A stretch of 64,000 bases of DNA from Hyalella azteca (lineage: Eukaryota > Arthropoda > Malacostraca > Amphipoda > Hyalellidae). The notes beneath the pieces are model-generated. The model worked only from the letters and a program-made list of their open reading frames with translations, was not told the origin of the DNA and searched no databases. Positions 1 to 13,719 of this stretch are shown piece after piece. The position numbers and the translations under genes are program-made. The first letter of the stretch is position 1, and each line of letters opens with the position of its first letter. The DNA is taken from the NCBI RefSeq assembly GCF_000764305.2, contig NW_025935765.1:496001-560000 (forward strand), given 5' to 3'.

Positions 1-521
1 TATAATACCATTTTAATCTAACGAAACAATATCTAAGTTTACCTTAACTGATGCCAGTTGCGTGGAAGGTTACGTTATTATTAGCGAACAAACGTAGAAA
101 AATTGTTCGGAATCCAAATAATGAACTATGCAATATTAATTAGAAACACAAATCTGATCCATTATTTTAAATTTCATGAGGCACAAAGGGCGACCAAATT
201 AGAAAATTTAATTCATCTTACATGTATACACGTTGACAATAAAGCATATTATAAGTATAATTTTGATTGTTAATATATATGCTAATATTTGTTCAATTAG
301 AGACGGAATTTAAAAGAAAACTTGATGCCCACGTCTGAGATGCGAGAATTAGAGAGTAATAAAGAGCTCGGCAACACAGAGGTTTTGCTTTCTCGAGCGA
401 TCCTCACAAGAGCTCCGAATAATGAGATTTATTTTCAGTCTATTATAGGCTGAGACTCGCTGCTTCTGCTCGGCATGGAACAGTGCGAGGCTACCTAACG
501 AACGGACCGAATAATTCGTAA
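1..521. other. AT-rich non-coding stretch, nothing recognised
   Basis: I see no gene, repeat or RNA here. Short open frames such as the one on the minus strand at 349-555 have no recognisable motif. Confidence 0.5.
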
Positions 522-746
522 GACCCGGGAAAAAATTGAAAAGTGTATATTTCAAAATTAAATTTCGAGTTTCTTAATCCATTCAAAACATTTCTAAAAT
601 TCTAGTAGGAAAGTTTACCAGTTTTTTTAATTAACCCGAGAAAAAAAATTGAAAAGTGTACATTTCAAAATTAAATTTCGGATTTCTCGATCCATTCAAA
701 ATACTTCTCAAAATTATAGTAGAAAAGTTTACCAGTTTTCTGAATT
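522..746. repeat. Tandem duplication, unit about 112 bp, two copies
   Basis: Copy one starts at 522 (acccgggaaaaa) and copy two at 634 (acccgagaaaaa). Both continue through attgaaaagtgta, ttcaaaattaaatttcg, a tccattcaaaa block and gtttaccagtttt. Substitutions and one or two indels separate the copies, so the duplication is not very recent. No coding potential is apparent. Confidence 0.9.
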
Positions 747-2832
747 AAAGTCACTCGTCATTCACTGATTAAGACAAATTTTAGTCTAAGAATTGAATAA
801 GGTAACCGCTTGCATCACGCACAAAGTTTGAAGACCTGTGAGCAATAATCTTTCCAACCAAGTCCTCATTACCTTGAATATTGAAAATGAGTTCCAAGTA
901 TAGGAAATTTAAAAAATGTAATTGTGAATTTTTCAAAGATATTTTATAATTGTCAATTGATTGGTAACGTCACGTGAAATACATCGTGCGGTAGTCAAAC
1001 AAATAAGTAATAGACTGTACGGATTTATTTCGTAATTTGCTTTTAGCTTCATTTTAAATACAATGGAAGTGTTTTTTAAGAATTGATAACTTGAAAACAT
1101 AGATATTAAAATTTATTTCTCTTGTTTTAGTTCAGTGTTTTCATTTTATTTCGTGATTTAATTCGAATACGTTCACACCTGAAATCGACGCAAAAAATTC
1201 TTTTATCGTAAAAATGTTATTTATGAGACAGACGTTATGTAGGATACAGACAGCATTTTTTGGGGATTTTAAAGAGCAAGTTTACATCGTATATCTTTTA
1301 CGTGCTGTCAAATGAAGATGGCTCGTAAAAAGAAATATGTTTAAACGAAAGTTTCCTCAATAACTTAAAAACTTGTTACAAAATATAACGCTGCAGGCCC
1401 AGAACACACATAAGTCCTACACCAGAAAGTCCTAATTAATTACATGCGGATCTGCATGCGAAGACGCTCCAGAATATTTGTGCGAAATTTACGGAGCCTT
1501 TCTCCTCCACATTTGATTTTTTTATAAAAGACCAAACAAAAAAATTAGCAATAATGAGTGAGTTGAATCACGCAAGTAAATTGTTTATCATAAATTAATA
1601 TTTTATGTGATCTAATTGACCAATTACCAAAATCAAAATCATTCATATGAAATTTAATAACAAGGTCACAGAAAAAAATGCATTTCCGCTCTCAAATCTA
1701 AATACCAAACAACAATGAATATATTTTTTAATGTAAACCTTTAAGTGCAATACAAGTGTCTTGAATGAAAACTAATGGCTCGTTCTAATCAGTGCAATGA
1801 ATCAGAATTTGCAATATGCAAAAGATAATTTTAAATCGCATGTAAGTAAGGAAGAAAAATTCCCTGAACTAGGATAGAAGTAAATTCCACGACGAGCAAA
1901 TAGTAGAAGAGTAATCTCTTGCGAAGGACTCTTGTCCTTTGATCTAAAGGATATAACACTAGGGCGTTAGAGCGGCCAATTAGTCGCAAATGAGAAGCAA
2001 GAGCTTACGCCTGAGACTGTGAACAACACACAACTGATGCCACAATGACCAGCGCCGAGTTAAGTGACTTCAAATGACATCGTTCTAATTTAAAGCAATT
2101 AAGAAAATAGCCGTGCTTTGTGCAGACACTTTTTTACTGTAACACGCGAGATGCAATTTAAATGATCAGGGAACGCCAGAGTACTTTTATTTTGTATTAG
2201 AAAACTTTAATTGGGTAGAAGAGAATTAAGTGTGCTGTCTGATTCATTTTACATAAGTTTACAGTTAAAAAAATATTTCCGAACTGTAATATTTCAAACA
2301 TGGACGCCCAATAATACGAGTTTTCTCTTAGTTAGGAATTTCATTCTTAATTGTTGCCGCAACAAAAAGAAGGAAAAATTGCAAGGCGGAGTTTCATGTC
2401 ATATGAAATGTTAACGAAGTTCAGTGGAATTATTCACCTCGTAAATTTAAATAATCCGAACAGTGTTGAATTTTTTAGCCATTAGAAGCAAGGGTAACGG
2501 TGTCGGAGCTACCTTACTTTGTCGATAATAATTTTCTACAAGTGGGCTGCAAATCGTGAACTCCATCATTCGCTCAATTTCCATTATAATGGGGCAAGAA
2601 AAACATATTAACAGGATTATTTGAAATTTAGAAATACTTACCGGCCGTAAAAATTATTGGTACTGCCAATTTTTCGGTGAGAAAGATGGACTGTTTGAAA
2701 TCGAGAAAAAATACTAGAGGTCATTCTACACTTTTTAAATATTTCGAACAGAATAACAAATCCGGTAAAAAAAACTCTTTTATAAATATAAATTACATCC
2801 GCAGACTATATATTATACTTTATGTAGAAAAA
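747..2832. other. AT-rich non-coding stretch, nothing recognised
   Basis: This is sequence without repeats or long frames. The two short plus-strand frames (2211-2414 and 2677-2895) show no domain, and the second runs into the 45-bp array that follows. Confidence 0.45.
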
Positions 2833-3001
2833 AGCCACCGAGTTCTAAAATATATAGAAGCAATATCTTCAAAACAGCCAGGTAGTTTATTCTAGAACAT
2901 ATAAGAGCAATATCTCCAAAACAGCCGTTGTATTCCAAAACATATAGGAGCCATAACTACAAAACAGCCACTGAGCTCTAAAACACATAGGAGCAATAAC
3001 T
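2833..3001. repeat. Minisatellite, unit about 45 bp, four diverged copies
   Basis: Copies begin at about 2833, 2877, 2924 and 2967, with spacings of 44, 47 and 43. Each reads gccac/gccag..., then a ctaaaa-acatata segment, then aggagcaatatct.caaaaca. The copies differ by point changes and small indels. Confidence 0.85.
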
Positions 3002-3696
3002 TAATATATGCAATGCGCGTAAAAATCATAGTTTGGCTGAAAATTATTCCTGCTAAAACACGAAAAAAATTTCGTATGTAATCCATGCAATCCGTTTTAT
3101 GAATGACAATCTCACACAATATGACTGAGTATTGCAAACAACTAATCCAAATCCATTTTTTTATAAATTGGAAGGCAGCCTCAAGGAAGAAGAGAAAAAG
3201 GTTAAAATTTGGGCTTTTTTGGCTGCAGCATCGAGAGCGAACGACGCTGTAACCAGGTTACTGGTCCACAGTCCGGACTAAGCCGGCGGCAAATTGACTG
3301 CTTGCACCTGGCCGAGGATTTGCTAGCGTACGGCAAAGAACGGACGCTCCCAAGCCGTTGCGTTATATCTGAGGGCAATGAGTGGCCATGGGGTCAATTT
3401 TACGCACATTTGAATCGAGTAAATTAGAGGCAATGCATTAAAAGCGTGTGGTAATAATGTTATAGAACTATAATATCATTGTTAGATACTGGGAAGAACT
3501 TTGATCTTCACGAATAGATTAAGTCGCATTAAAATAGTTTAAGGTTTGAATGAATTTCGGGTTAAAAATTCGGGTAAAAAGATAAATTTTTAGTTAAATG
3601 GAAAAGGGATGTGGTCACGGCTAAAAAAAGGGTTGAAGTGGGATCCAGAAAAATTTGGCTTACATTAGTAAGAATCGAACAGTTTTGATGTTCACA
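3002..3696. other. Non-coding stretch with a GC-richer patch
   Basis: The part at about 3220-3400 is richer in GC than its surroundings and holds a 72-codon plus-strand frame (3209-3427). Its translation shows no motif I recognise. It could be a degraded exon or transposon fragment, but nothing supports a call. Confidence 0.35.
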
Positions 3697-3744
3697 CGCC
3701 AATGGTAGAATTGAAAAAAAAATTCGGCCATTGGCGAATTTTTT
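3697..3744. repeat. Two overlapping, mutually exclusive hairpins
   Basis: The 9-bp arms cgccaatgg (3697-3705) and ccattggcg (3728-3736) are perfect complements. A second perfect 10-bp stem, aaaaaattcg (3717-3726) with cgaatttttt (3735-3744), uses part of the same right arm. Only one of the two can form at a time. This could be chance in AT-rich DNA. Confidence 0.5.
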
Positions 3745-5578
3745 CGCATTGATGCTCTGCAGTCAAGGGAAGGCTTCAATCCATAGCTCACGTAAATACT
3801 CGGAGAAAACTTTTAAAGAGGAAAAATACTACTTAAGATAAATAATAAATAACGGAGGGTAAATTAAATTTCATTCCGCAAAATTTTTGTGATTTTTAGC
3901 TGGTCTCAGTAGAGTTATTCGCTGTAAATTCGTCACATAAAAACAAATGTTGTATTTTACCTTGGACGCTAGAAAATTACTTGATAAAAAAAAATTAATT
4001 CAGAGAGGGCAAAAATTCTACTTTATACAATCAGCCTTCAGCACCAAAGTTCTAAACCTTGCCTCGCATCGGCCTCTAAGATATTACTTTCTACGGAGCT
4101 GCAAAATTGACTTCAGTTCCCTAACCGCTGCTGGTACCAAAGCAGGCAACTCCAAGGAGGAGACAATAAGAAATAGTGTAGAATTCGAGGCACGCAATCC
4201 TGAAGGCAAAAACAGTACTGTGAAGCGGAAACAAAATATCCAAGTTTGCCTGAAATTTATTTATGAGATTAAATAATGAAAAATTATTGGATAAATAAAC
4301 ATAAAATAACGAAAAATCTAAAGGAACAAAAAATGTTTTGCACTGGTCATTCATATTACTCGAAATGGCGAGATGGAAGAACAGTTATGAATAAATTCAT
4401 TAGGTTCTTCGAAAATAGCTCAATATTTTTCGTTTTCTTTGACCAAAGTATCTTAGAAATTGGCTCATTGCAAAGCTTAATAATGATGATCACTACTACA
4501 GTAGGACTTCAAGATTTGATTTCTACCTGATATATGAGAAACCCAATGAAATATTTAAAGAAAATTTATCGAGCTAAGATTTTTTCGTATTCGAATTAGC
4601 AGGCAACTAAAGCGATATAAGCGACGTGGGAGATCATTCGCGAAATTTATGAGACAACATTTAGGTTCGATAACTTTAATCAAACATCAAACACATAATC
4701 CCAAGATCCACTTAGACGTAAGCTCAATCATGAGCAGAATTTGTACATAGAAATTAGTGAGAACCCACACAGGGCTTTCCGATTGCGAGATCAATCAGGA
4801 AGGCATTTGCTTCTCATCCCTTGAACTTTGCTTCAGCCTTTACTGGGTTCACTCGGCCAGAATTAATCAAATTAAGACAAGACAAAAATAGGAGCTGCTT
4901 CCTGTGCAAGAATTGGATTGCTGCACCGGCAGGAGAAAGAACAACTTTGATCAGAGGAAGGAAAATTAACACCTCGCTGGACTAGATTCCAGGCTTACCC
5001 ATTACAGTTCAACCAACGTAAATTGAGGCTCCATGCTCAGATGAAGCGGACGACTTTGATGACTAACTGGTGGAATAAAATTCAATTTAAAATATAGCGG
5101 GGCCAATTGATGGAAAACACATTATGGTAGACCCGGTATTCCTTTAACTAAAAATCGAATACACGTGAGTTGAGAATTAGTAAGAAAATCAACGAATTAC
5201 TGCAGATGAAATTCAAAATTTTGAAAGCTGCTTGCTTTCAGATAGACAACGAAATTATTTACGGAGTAGCTATAAAATACATGAGTTCAGCGGTTCAAAA
5301 TCAGTGCCGCTATTGAAGATTGATTTAGCCAACAATAAAGGTGCCAGTGTTTGGAATACATGCTCGAGAAGACTTGTTTCTATTTCAGTATTGAGCTATT
5401 GAGACATAATTGCTGATTACAACAGATCGCTCTATTTCGACAGCGCGTCAAAAAAGAGCATCTAAATATTTAGGTATGGTTTTAAACGAACGAGTCGGTT
5501 AATTCAAGAATTTTAGGTTTATAAAAAGTTTTTGTTTATTGAGTATATCCATGTGATAGGAACGCTATCCAGTCATAT
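3745..5578. other. AT-rich non-coding stretch
   Basis: A 109-codon plus-strand frame (3947-4276) and an overlapping minus frame (4121-4354) are present. They are lysine- and phenylalanine-rich with no recognisable domain, as expected for chance frames in this composition. No RNA gene or repeat was seen. Confidence 0.4.
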
Positions 5579-5608
5579 GCTATGCGTAGCACTAGTAGTA
5601 CGCGCAGC
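5579..5608. repeat. Imperfect 30-bp palindrome centred on ACTAGT
   Basis: The sequence runs from gctatgcgta through the centre actagt to tacgcgcagc. Twenty-two of the 30 positions pair symmetrically. Function is unknown. Confidence 0.55.
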
Positions 5609-6035
5609 TTAGTTTAGAAATCACTAGCCTGTGATTTGAAGGACTATGTCTTTGACTCTGCAAGTCTCAAAAAAAAAAATCATGAACTTCAATAAACAAT
5701 AACTTTTGTCCCTGGAAACATGAATATGTACTGGGTTAGAACAACCGTCAAAAGTCGTTATTTCTTCAAAAAGAAAATACCAAATTTCTTACGAGTATAA
5801 GTAATTGGGAGAAATAATTAAATGGAAGAGCAATCTCATGCAGGAAATTATATTAGTACGAGTGATCTGGAACTTATCCATGATTTTCATCACATAATAT
5901 TCATAAGTGGCCAACCTAAGAACTTACAAAATACTACGCAAAAAACTGTCATATTGGCGTAATACATGTTGAAGAAAATTTGCGCACGAATCAGAGCTAC
6001 AAAAGCGCAGCAATAGTGAACGTTTGATTCAATGT
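5609..6035. other. AT-rich non-coding stretch, nothing recognised
   Basis: No gene, repeat or structural RNA was recognised. An A-run lies near 5670. Confidence 0.4.
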
Positions 6036-6160
6036 ATGGCTACAAGCACCCAACACGTCGCATGCGGTGACTGCTCGAGTCAAGGTAATATAACATTCAA
6101 GCATGCACCCAACAAGCCAGATAAGGTGATTGCTTGAGTCAAAGTACAGCATCAAGACAC
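6036..6160. repeat. Tandem duplication, unit 59 bp, about two copies
   Basis: The segment gtgactgctcgagtcaaggt (6067) recurs as gtgattgcttgagtcaaagt (6126), and each is preceded by caagca...cacccaaca. A shorter third partial copy (catcaagacacg) may follow. Confidence 0.75.
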
Positions 6161-6280
6161 GTTACGCTAGGCCTCGTAATTAGGCGGGCGGGTGCGTGGA
6201 GTTAACGAGGTGAAGTGTCGGCGGCGGGAACAAGGCAGGCGAGCATCGCTCATTACTGGAGGCAGGCCGGCGCGTCATCA
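6161..6280. other. GC-rich island without a recognised gene
   Basis: About 6180-6270 is markedly GC-rich (aggcgggcgggtgcgtgg, gtcggcggcggg) in AT-rich surroundings. I see no open frame or RNA fold to explain it. It may be a transposon remnant or a CpG-type regulatory segment. Confidence 0.4.
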
Positions 6281-6790
6281 AGTCTTGGAGACACAAAGAC
6301 CTCGACTCATTAGCAGGCTCTGTCTAATGCTGCGAGACCCGTGGACGGAGGGAGACATATGAGTCTTTAGTCTCACGGCATTAGACTCTTGCGAGTGCAC
6401 ATGGATGCAGCGAGACAAATATGGAAACAGTTCTAAATATCAGCTCGTGATATCAATAAGATCCATAAATGGGGCTCTACATAAAACTTATTACCGACAT
6501 ACATGAGAAACGCAGAGGATGGCACGAGAAACAAGCATCAGATGCTGAGAGACTTACATAATAGATGATGTTAATGACACGCAACAAACATCTGATGCTA
6601 AAATTTATGTAAATTACAAATACAAACAATGGCTCGAGAGACTTTTCCAGAGACGCACGAGACAGACGGAGATCATGAGACCTGCATTTGCTGCCACGAG
6701 ACGAGTCTCGTGTCATGCGACATATAGAGGCAAAATTCCACGAAGTGCCATTCTGACGCAATTTGACTTTCTCACCTGAAGCCGCTGAAG
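6281..6790. repeat. Degenerate GAGAC/GTCTC-rich field
   Basis: Words such as gagac, gagtct, cgagac and catgaga recur many times here at irregular spacing. A perfect 8-bp stem, cacgagac/gtctcgtg with a 2-nt loop, lies at 6695-6712. It resembles an old, decayed short-unit array. The minus-strand frame over it (6477-6797) is not recognisable. Confidence 0.45.
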
Positions 6791-7197
6791 TGTACAAACA
6801 GAACTAAGATTGGCTGTAAAGTCGGAAAATTAATAACGGGAATTATGCGTAAAAATTATGACGTTAGCGCGGAGATGGTCAATAACTTGTGTCCCGCGCC
6901 CTGACGTTGACTCGGTCGTCGCTAGTCCTGTTTGATAAGAAAAATAATGAGAAGCAGCGACGCTGCCACATGGCGATGTCACTGACCGCTTCCGTGAGCA
7001 AATTTCGCCCATACAGGGACGTTTTTTACCGCAAATATACAAAGGTTATTCTTTTTAGAATTTTTTTTACGGAATTTACTGTTACGGTAATCCTGCATCA
7101 GAGTTGGAACTGTGTATAGGTCGTTGTACAGCAGTCGTCCACTACCAGAATCTTATTGATTCTATGAGAACAGTTGTAACACGTTCCCTTAATTCGT
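6791..7197. other. Non-coding stretch, nothing recognised
   Basis: Two short frames overlap on opposite strands (6830-7042 and 6889-7119). Neither has a recognisable motif. Confidence 0.4.
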
Positions 7198-7231
7198 TAC
7201 CGTATTGATAACACATTCGACAAATACGGTA
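7198..7231. repeat. Inverted repeat, 9-bp arms
   Basis: The arms taccgtatt (7198-7206) and aatacggta (7223-7231) are perfect complements around a 16-nt loop. Function is unknown. Confidence 0.55.
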
Positions 7232-10200
7232 TCAGTTCGCTATCGTGCTGCGAACATGCAAACATCTGCAACATTAACACATTAATTCGTCATCACGTTA
7301 GCAACAAGCAGCCATGAAATTAATGGTCTCGTGACACGTCAGGTCGCGTGATGTGTCACGTTGCATCACATCGTCCAGCGCTGAGACAACTAATCGCCTT
7401 GCCTGCCTTTCACCAAACCTTGCAGGGCAGCTCCTAGAATAATGAATGGAATTGCGCTCACAATTCATTTGGGATTGTAGGCACTGTGACATATTTATGA
7501 AGGTGTAGGACTGAACGAAAGGTAATAGTTCGCTTGACAGTATTTTTTCTGATTCTTGCTGGGGAATAATATTTAGTCATCATTTAAATTAGGTTTCTTA
7601 TTACATTCCGTATTTTTTAACATTGTTGCGTTGTTGTTCCTATATAAAAATGTGATTTCCGCCATAATATCCTGACTCGCTTTTTTCCTCGTTGCGTAAC
7701 ACCGCTCAAACTGTAAATATAAATTTAAAAATAAAGCATGTGCCATAAAAAAAGAAAAATATATTTTCAATATGCTGTCAAAGAATGACATTTTTACGGC
7801 ACAATAGTTTCATCTTTACCATTATATGAGTCAGAAGTAGTGCATGTTTAAAATTAACTTTAGCATCTTATGCCGTTTCTCAAATTATGGTGATGAAGTG
7901 ACTAAAAATAGTATAATTTTAAATGAAAATTTGCACCAATCTAATGAAATATACAATCGAGTAAGAACAGAAATTTAGAAGACATGTGATAATAATCAAC
8001 GTGTAAATAAGCTCTTTTTACGTAAGGAAATAAAGCAAACAAACGTCATGCACTAAAAGTCAAGACGCAAAACAAATAATTATGTCATTAAAATTATTAA
8101 AATATAATTTTCACTGAAAATGCTTCCTTACCGCACGCGCATTAGTTTGAGCTCTAAAATTTAATATATTAGACGGGGATGATATTTCCATAAACAAATT
8201 CATATCTTTCCAGAGTCACAGATTTCCAAGTCTTTTATTTGGAATATCATTCAATCCGGAGAAAGCCCTCAAGCGAATCCTCGGTAATGACCGGAAAGAT
8301 AGCAGGGCTTCTCTTCATTATAACTAACAATATATCTGACAATACTGAATTACATCGAACCATTATTTGATGGTGCATTGGAGAAGAGAAAGCCATGCTA
8401 TTGGTTCGCGAATTTCCTATAACAACTAATGTATCCATGGAACGTATCTACTCCAATCAAAGGTTGTAATCTAATAAGAAAATTGCGAATATCCAATATG
8501 AAATCGCTAAATTGGTTTCGGGTTAATCGACGACTGCACTTGAAATTCACTGTGAACTATGGTTGCCATATTGACCAAATAAACGATTCTCAAAACAATC
8601 CGGAACAACGAAGATTAATTACAATCCCGAGAATCTCTCAACTATTGGTATGTACGACTATTTGAAGGCACATTTTATTTGAATTTTTAATATACAAAAT
8701 TTAAGAATTAGAGCAAATCATCAGATTTCGAATAACAGCTGACGCATAAAAGAATTAACTTAACACAAAATTAATTTTTAGCTGCATTTACGGCGGCGTT
8801 TCATATGCATCTGAGGTACATTAATTGGAGCTTCATCGATGCATCAACCCATCAATCAATTTAAATCCTGATTGTTTGCTGATATTAGAATATAGATAAT
8901 GACAGGCCCTTATAACGACGACAACACTGGCCAAGTGATATGATTCGACATTATAGTTAAGAATTATGGCCGGCTTATTGGTGGTCACCAAGCAGATGAC
9001 ATATGCCTAACAAAAATGCACCCATGATTTTAAATTGTGATTTGCGTGATACAAGTGAAAATGAGCTACTCAATGATAGCTAACAGCTGAACTAGATCAT
9101 TTTAAACAAAAACTTACACTAATTTGAATTCGACGATTGGCAATTCTAAAAAATCAACTTCTGTATCAAGTTAATCAACTTCTCACAAACACATATAAAC
9201 TTCTCAAAGCTGGTTTACGTTTTCCGTGTCGATTATTTTCAATGTCATGAAATTCTTTCATCAGGAAAATTGTGACTTCAGGCTAGGCCAATTCGACATC
9301 GTTAGTGTGTACATTTTAATCTTTACTTGATTTTGTAGAATTAAATGAAACTTTTAAGTAATAATTAAAGAAAATTAATGAGCAAAAAGTAAGCCAGTCC
9401 AAATGAGAGAAGTAAAGTTCAAGTAGACCATAAGTTCAAATGAGAAAAACAATAAGTAAGAACTTCATTTTTTAATAAAGTGCAGAAATATAGGCGTAAA
9501 GTGATAGTGATATCAAACAATTTCAAACCAGTGAATATCAAAGTTGATCCTGTAAAAGGCATCACACTAATGGATTAAATTGACTAATAGTATAATAATA
9601 AGTATAATAGTTCGAGAAATGCTATGGGGCGGATATTTGTATCACATGTTAAATTAATTTCCTCTTTCTACGAACATCAGTTAACTCAGGAAGATGAGAT
9701 TTTTTCTACGATGGATAAATAAATCGTTCTATAGACGAAGGAGAATGAATCACTCGTTGATATTGTATTAACCCCTCCATACGTGAAGTTTGCAGAAATT
9801 TAATAAACTCTGCATGAATGGCTAGGATCTCAATCAAGATTGTAGCTCTCGTCAGTCGCTCAGCTATTACGAGTCAATAAATGCGAGAGTTCTTGAACGC
9901 ATGTCGATATATGACCATCCATTGGAAAAGGTGCTGCTAGAGGTACTTTGAAGCTATGGAGTTCATTACGAGAGTCGCATCCAAGTGCTCGCAAAATAAT
10001 GCACGCGTTCCTTTAGAGTATCAGTGACACGAAGCACATGTGACAAGTGCGTGAACCTTCCCGGTCATTCAGAGGTCCGGCGCACAAGATGTCACGTACG
10101 AGCAGCAAACAATCGTCGCTTGCTCGAACAAACAAAACCCGTAATGGATTGCAGTGTCTCTTATTTATTCACCAATGTTTTCTAATAAAATATCTTTGCT

Positions 10201-13200
10201 ATCTGAGCATTATTATTTACTCAGCACTCCACTTATTGGCGGTCGTTGAAAGCGTGCTGGAAAACGAGCGGCGTGGATGTGATGCCATTTGAGAAGCTTA
10301 TATAGGGATTGTGTCAAATTTATGGTTTGATTTGCTGTAGCGATCTAATCTTATTATGAATGTAAATATGAACATGAGTGTTCAATTCGTAATCAGTTGC
10401 TAGAGAATTTGTTTATTTTAGGTTCTAATAGGTAAATTAAATGAAGCTACGTGTAACTTTTAATTAAATACAAAACATTAAGAGTGCAAACTATCTGGCC
10501 AGTTCCTTCAACTAACCGGCTCATAACGTTCTTCTCAGGAAGATATGATAAAATCCTCTTGTTATAAACAATATTGGAGAATTGTGTTCATGCTCACTGC
10601 AAAGGTAATTCCCGAGAAGATATGAGATTTTCTTTTCTTGAAACACTTGCTTCTCTTGAATTGCTTAGAAGCGCGCGCGAGGATCACAAAGCTCACATGG
10701 GCTGGCGAGGGCTGAGCTTCCCTGAGGGATACAGGTTCGGCCCAAGTTTCTAATGGAATACAGGGCAGCCCTGGGACTGCTCCCAACGATGGCCACGCGC
10801 GCCCAGAAGCAGAAGTTACGATCAAGCTGTGGCGGAACAGGCACGAATTACCGAGCTCAATAGGAGTTTGATAATTTGTCTGATGACGAAAAATATCAAT
10901 GAAAAGTATAGCCTTTGGAATTATTGACATAGAAGTTAGTGATGTTATCTAGCGATTTATATTTGGCTATTTCAATCGCAAACTGGTGTGAGATAGTTAT
11001 GAGATTATTTGGTCAGCACCGGTATTAATGAATGTCTTAATGTGTACAAATTTTAAATTATTGCCAATTTTTTGTCAAACAACTTCAAACTCAAGCGTAA
11101 ACAGATCTGGAGAATAACAGATCAATAACAGCAAAAAAATTTGCTGAGTTCTTCTTATCCGAATGATGAAATCTATGCAAAATGCGTTTAAATGATAATT
11201 AACGTTAACATGTGAAGACATATACTTAGATTATTCGCCTGAATAGTCAGTAAATTGCGAAATAAATTCTATAGATTTTGGAGCTGTACTATATGGCAAC
11301 AAGGTTGATTATTTATTGTGTCAAACTATCAATGAAAATATTCAATAAAGTTTAACAGATAATAACAAAAATGACACATAAAAATGCAATGCACATGGTT
11401 TTCATATCATAGTTCGAATGCCATAGTGCGATCGAAGTTATGACGATATTTAATTTTGTACATTTCGTTCAATTTTACGTTACGGTCGCTCGTACTTCAT
11501 TGTCAAATAGCCTATTATGCAAATTATTTATTACACCCAGTAATAATTAGTTTTTCATAATAAAGCCATTAATTTTACGATATAATTAAAAATGAATTTG
11601 GTCGATTTAAGGTTCTAATCAGAAAACAAAGAATAAATCTTAACTCCTCAGAAGCTTCGGTTAAATCCAAGCAGAAATCCGCATCAGAGCTTGAATTAGT
11701 ACGGAATACCAACCGATATTAAAAAATATACACTTGATATTAACACGATATCGATCAAAGTTTGACTGAAAAGAAGATAATATAATAATTTGGAAGAATA
11801 CAGAATAAAGTAACAGAATAGAGTAACAAATGAAAAGCGCACAACCAAAATATGGATAAATATTTCCGCGCAGTTCTTTTCAGACTTCTTAATTGAAAGT
11901 AAAACCCTCCTCCGTCGCCTATGAAAAACCAGACCCTCGAACAGAATACGGACATTGGACAGCTTCTGTAGAAGTATTGACAGGCCTTGCATGTTTGGGA
12001 CTATAAATAATAAATCCCAGGACGTTCCTTTCACTAGAATGCTAGAATACGAACTTAAATCACAAATACTGAAATACACTGTGTGTGATTAATTAGAGAT
12101 CAAATGAAAAAAGAAACCGGGTTGGCTGCTTTGATTTACTGATGAATACTAAAATGCTAGTTGGATCATAGAAGAAAAATATCAATACAAGCTTGAATCG
12201 CGAACCAGGGTGTCATCTACCGTTCGCAATTGATTCTAGAGAAGAGAAGTGGTTCTAAAAAGAATTTTATTATAAAGTAATTTTAAATATCCAGAATCGA
12301 ATACGACTATCGAAGCACTACGAAGTAACAGAAGCGAAGAATTTTTATTCCGGTTCCTGAAATTGAGAGCTGGAGGCCAAAGACATTCCAGTTACCATTA
12401 AATTTGATTTTAAAATTGATTAAAAATGAAATGCAGTTTTGTAAAATTGATGCGACGGTGAATTGGTTATTAAACAATAACGATATTATTGCTATGCAAA
12501 TTTACCGGAAAGTTGTAAATGAGGGTGAAGCCCGAAACATTCCCTACTCGTGATGAACCGATTAAAAAAGCGTTCGAGGAAGACGTGACAGCCATATTTA
12601 TCTTTCAGTATCAATAGTATTTCTAAATTCATTGAATCTATACTTGTCGCTTTATATTTTTACCGAGTTTTGTAAATGAAATTTCTGCCATCCGTCTGTA
12701 GCTTAGCTAAAATAAAAAAACGACACCATGTGGTTTGTGAGCCGAATAAAGCATGTACAGCAAGGCTAGCTCGGTTACAGCAGAAAAAAAATTCCCCGAA
12801 AGTTTTAAATGACCAGAAAATTAGCGGGGCCGAGTTCATCATTCGGGAAACTCGATACAGAAAGCAATCGCTCCTCAGGATAAACACAGAAAATCGCCAG
12901 GGAAGCGATCAAACAATTTCGACTCTGCTCAGGAGCCGGAATCTGAAGCCAGTCGTGCTCGAGTTCTCGACTCACATAATTGCATCAAGTTGGAGCAATA
13001 ATAATTAGCAGACGTTTGTGAAGTTATTGGACTGAAGGAAACTGCCCGAACAACGGTCAAATTTGCGTCCAAAACTGGAGAGGCATCGGAGTGCTTCGTC
13101 TCACGAAGATTGCTTTAATCTCATTAGTTTCCTGGCCAAGGAACTCAGGATTTCTTGGCTAGGAATCGTGCCTGCATTTTGCCTGCAATAAATGTTTTTG

Positions 13201-13719
13201 TTCCAGCAGTGCAGAAATTATGTTCCATAGCAATACAGGTGTTAAACTTAAATACTAAAAGGAACCTTATGTTTTACTGCTTCATCAACTCTAGTGTGAT
13301 TTTCCAATTCATATGTAAGTAGAATACGTGACAAAATCACTAAATATTCGAAAATGCACGAGTTTTACGAATCTTACAGAAAAAGCTGCTGCGTTAAAAA
13401 AGCAGCGTACATTTCTAAGGCCGAACATGATCGAAAAAATTTGATATTCGGATGTCAGAACAAAGTAAAAAGATTATCCGTCCAGAAGTTTGCACATAGA
13501 TTGCGCTCCATAACTTGAATAACACTCGGTATAGTTTAATAAATGATAGAATGCATGAAAAGTTGCAGCAAGCGCAAGATTGGTAATAACTCAGAATTTT
13601 ACAGAATAAAATTTACTCAAAATAATACAAAAAACTTCGCCAAAAGAATTTTTTAGTAGGTGTAAGAGGAATGATTTCCATCAACCTATGTTACTATTCC
13701 ATATGTTACGAAACTGTAC
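7232..13719. other. Long AT-rich non-coding stretch
   Basis: No gene is recognised across this 6.5-kb stretch. The longest frames (11696-12079 minus, 127 codons; 10562-10930 minus, 122 codons; 12676-13008 plus, 110 codons) have no domain I can name. The first is a low-complexity run of Leu, Ile, Phe and Ser typical of AT-rich chance frames. A GC-richer patch at about 10670-10815 includes gcgcgcgc. No tandem array was found. Confidence 0.4.

Noticed and set aside
10562..10930. 122-codon minus-strand frame over a GC-rich patch
   Set aside because: The central Pro/Ser/Ala-rich part comes from the GC patch and the ends from AT-rich DNA. No family was recognised.
11696..12079. 127-codon minus-strand frame
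   Set aside because: It is low-complexity Leu/Ile/Phe/Ser in AT-rich DNA with no domain. An overlapping minus frame is equally open.
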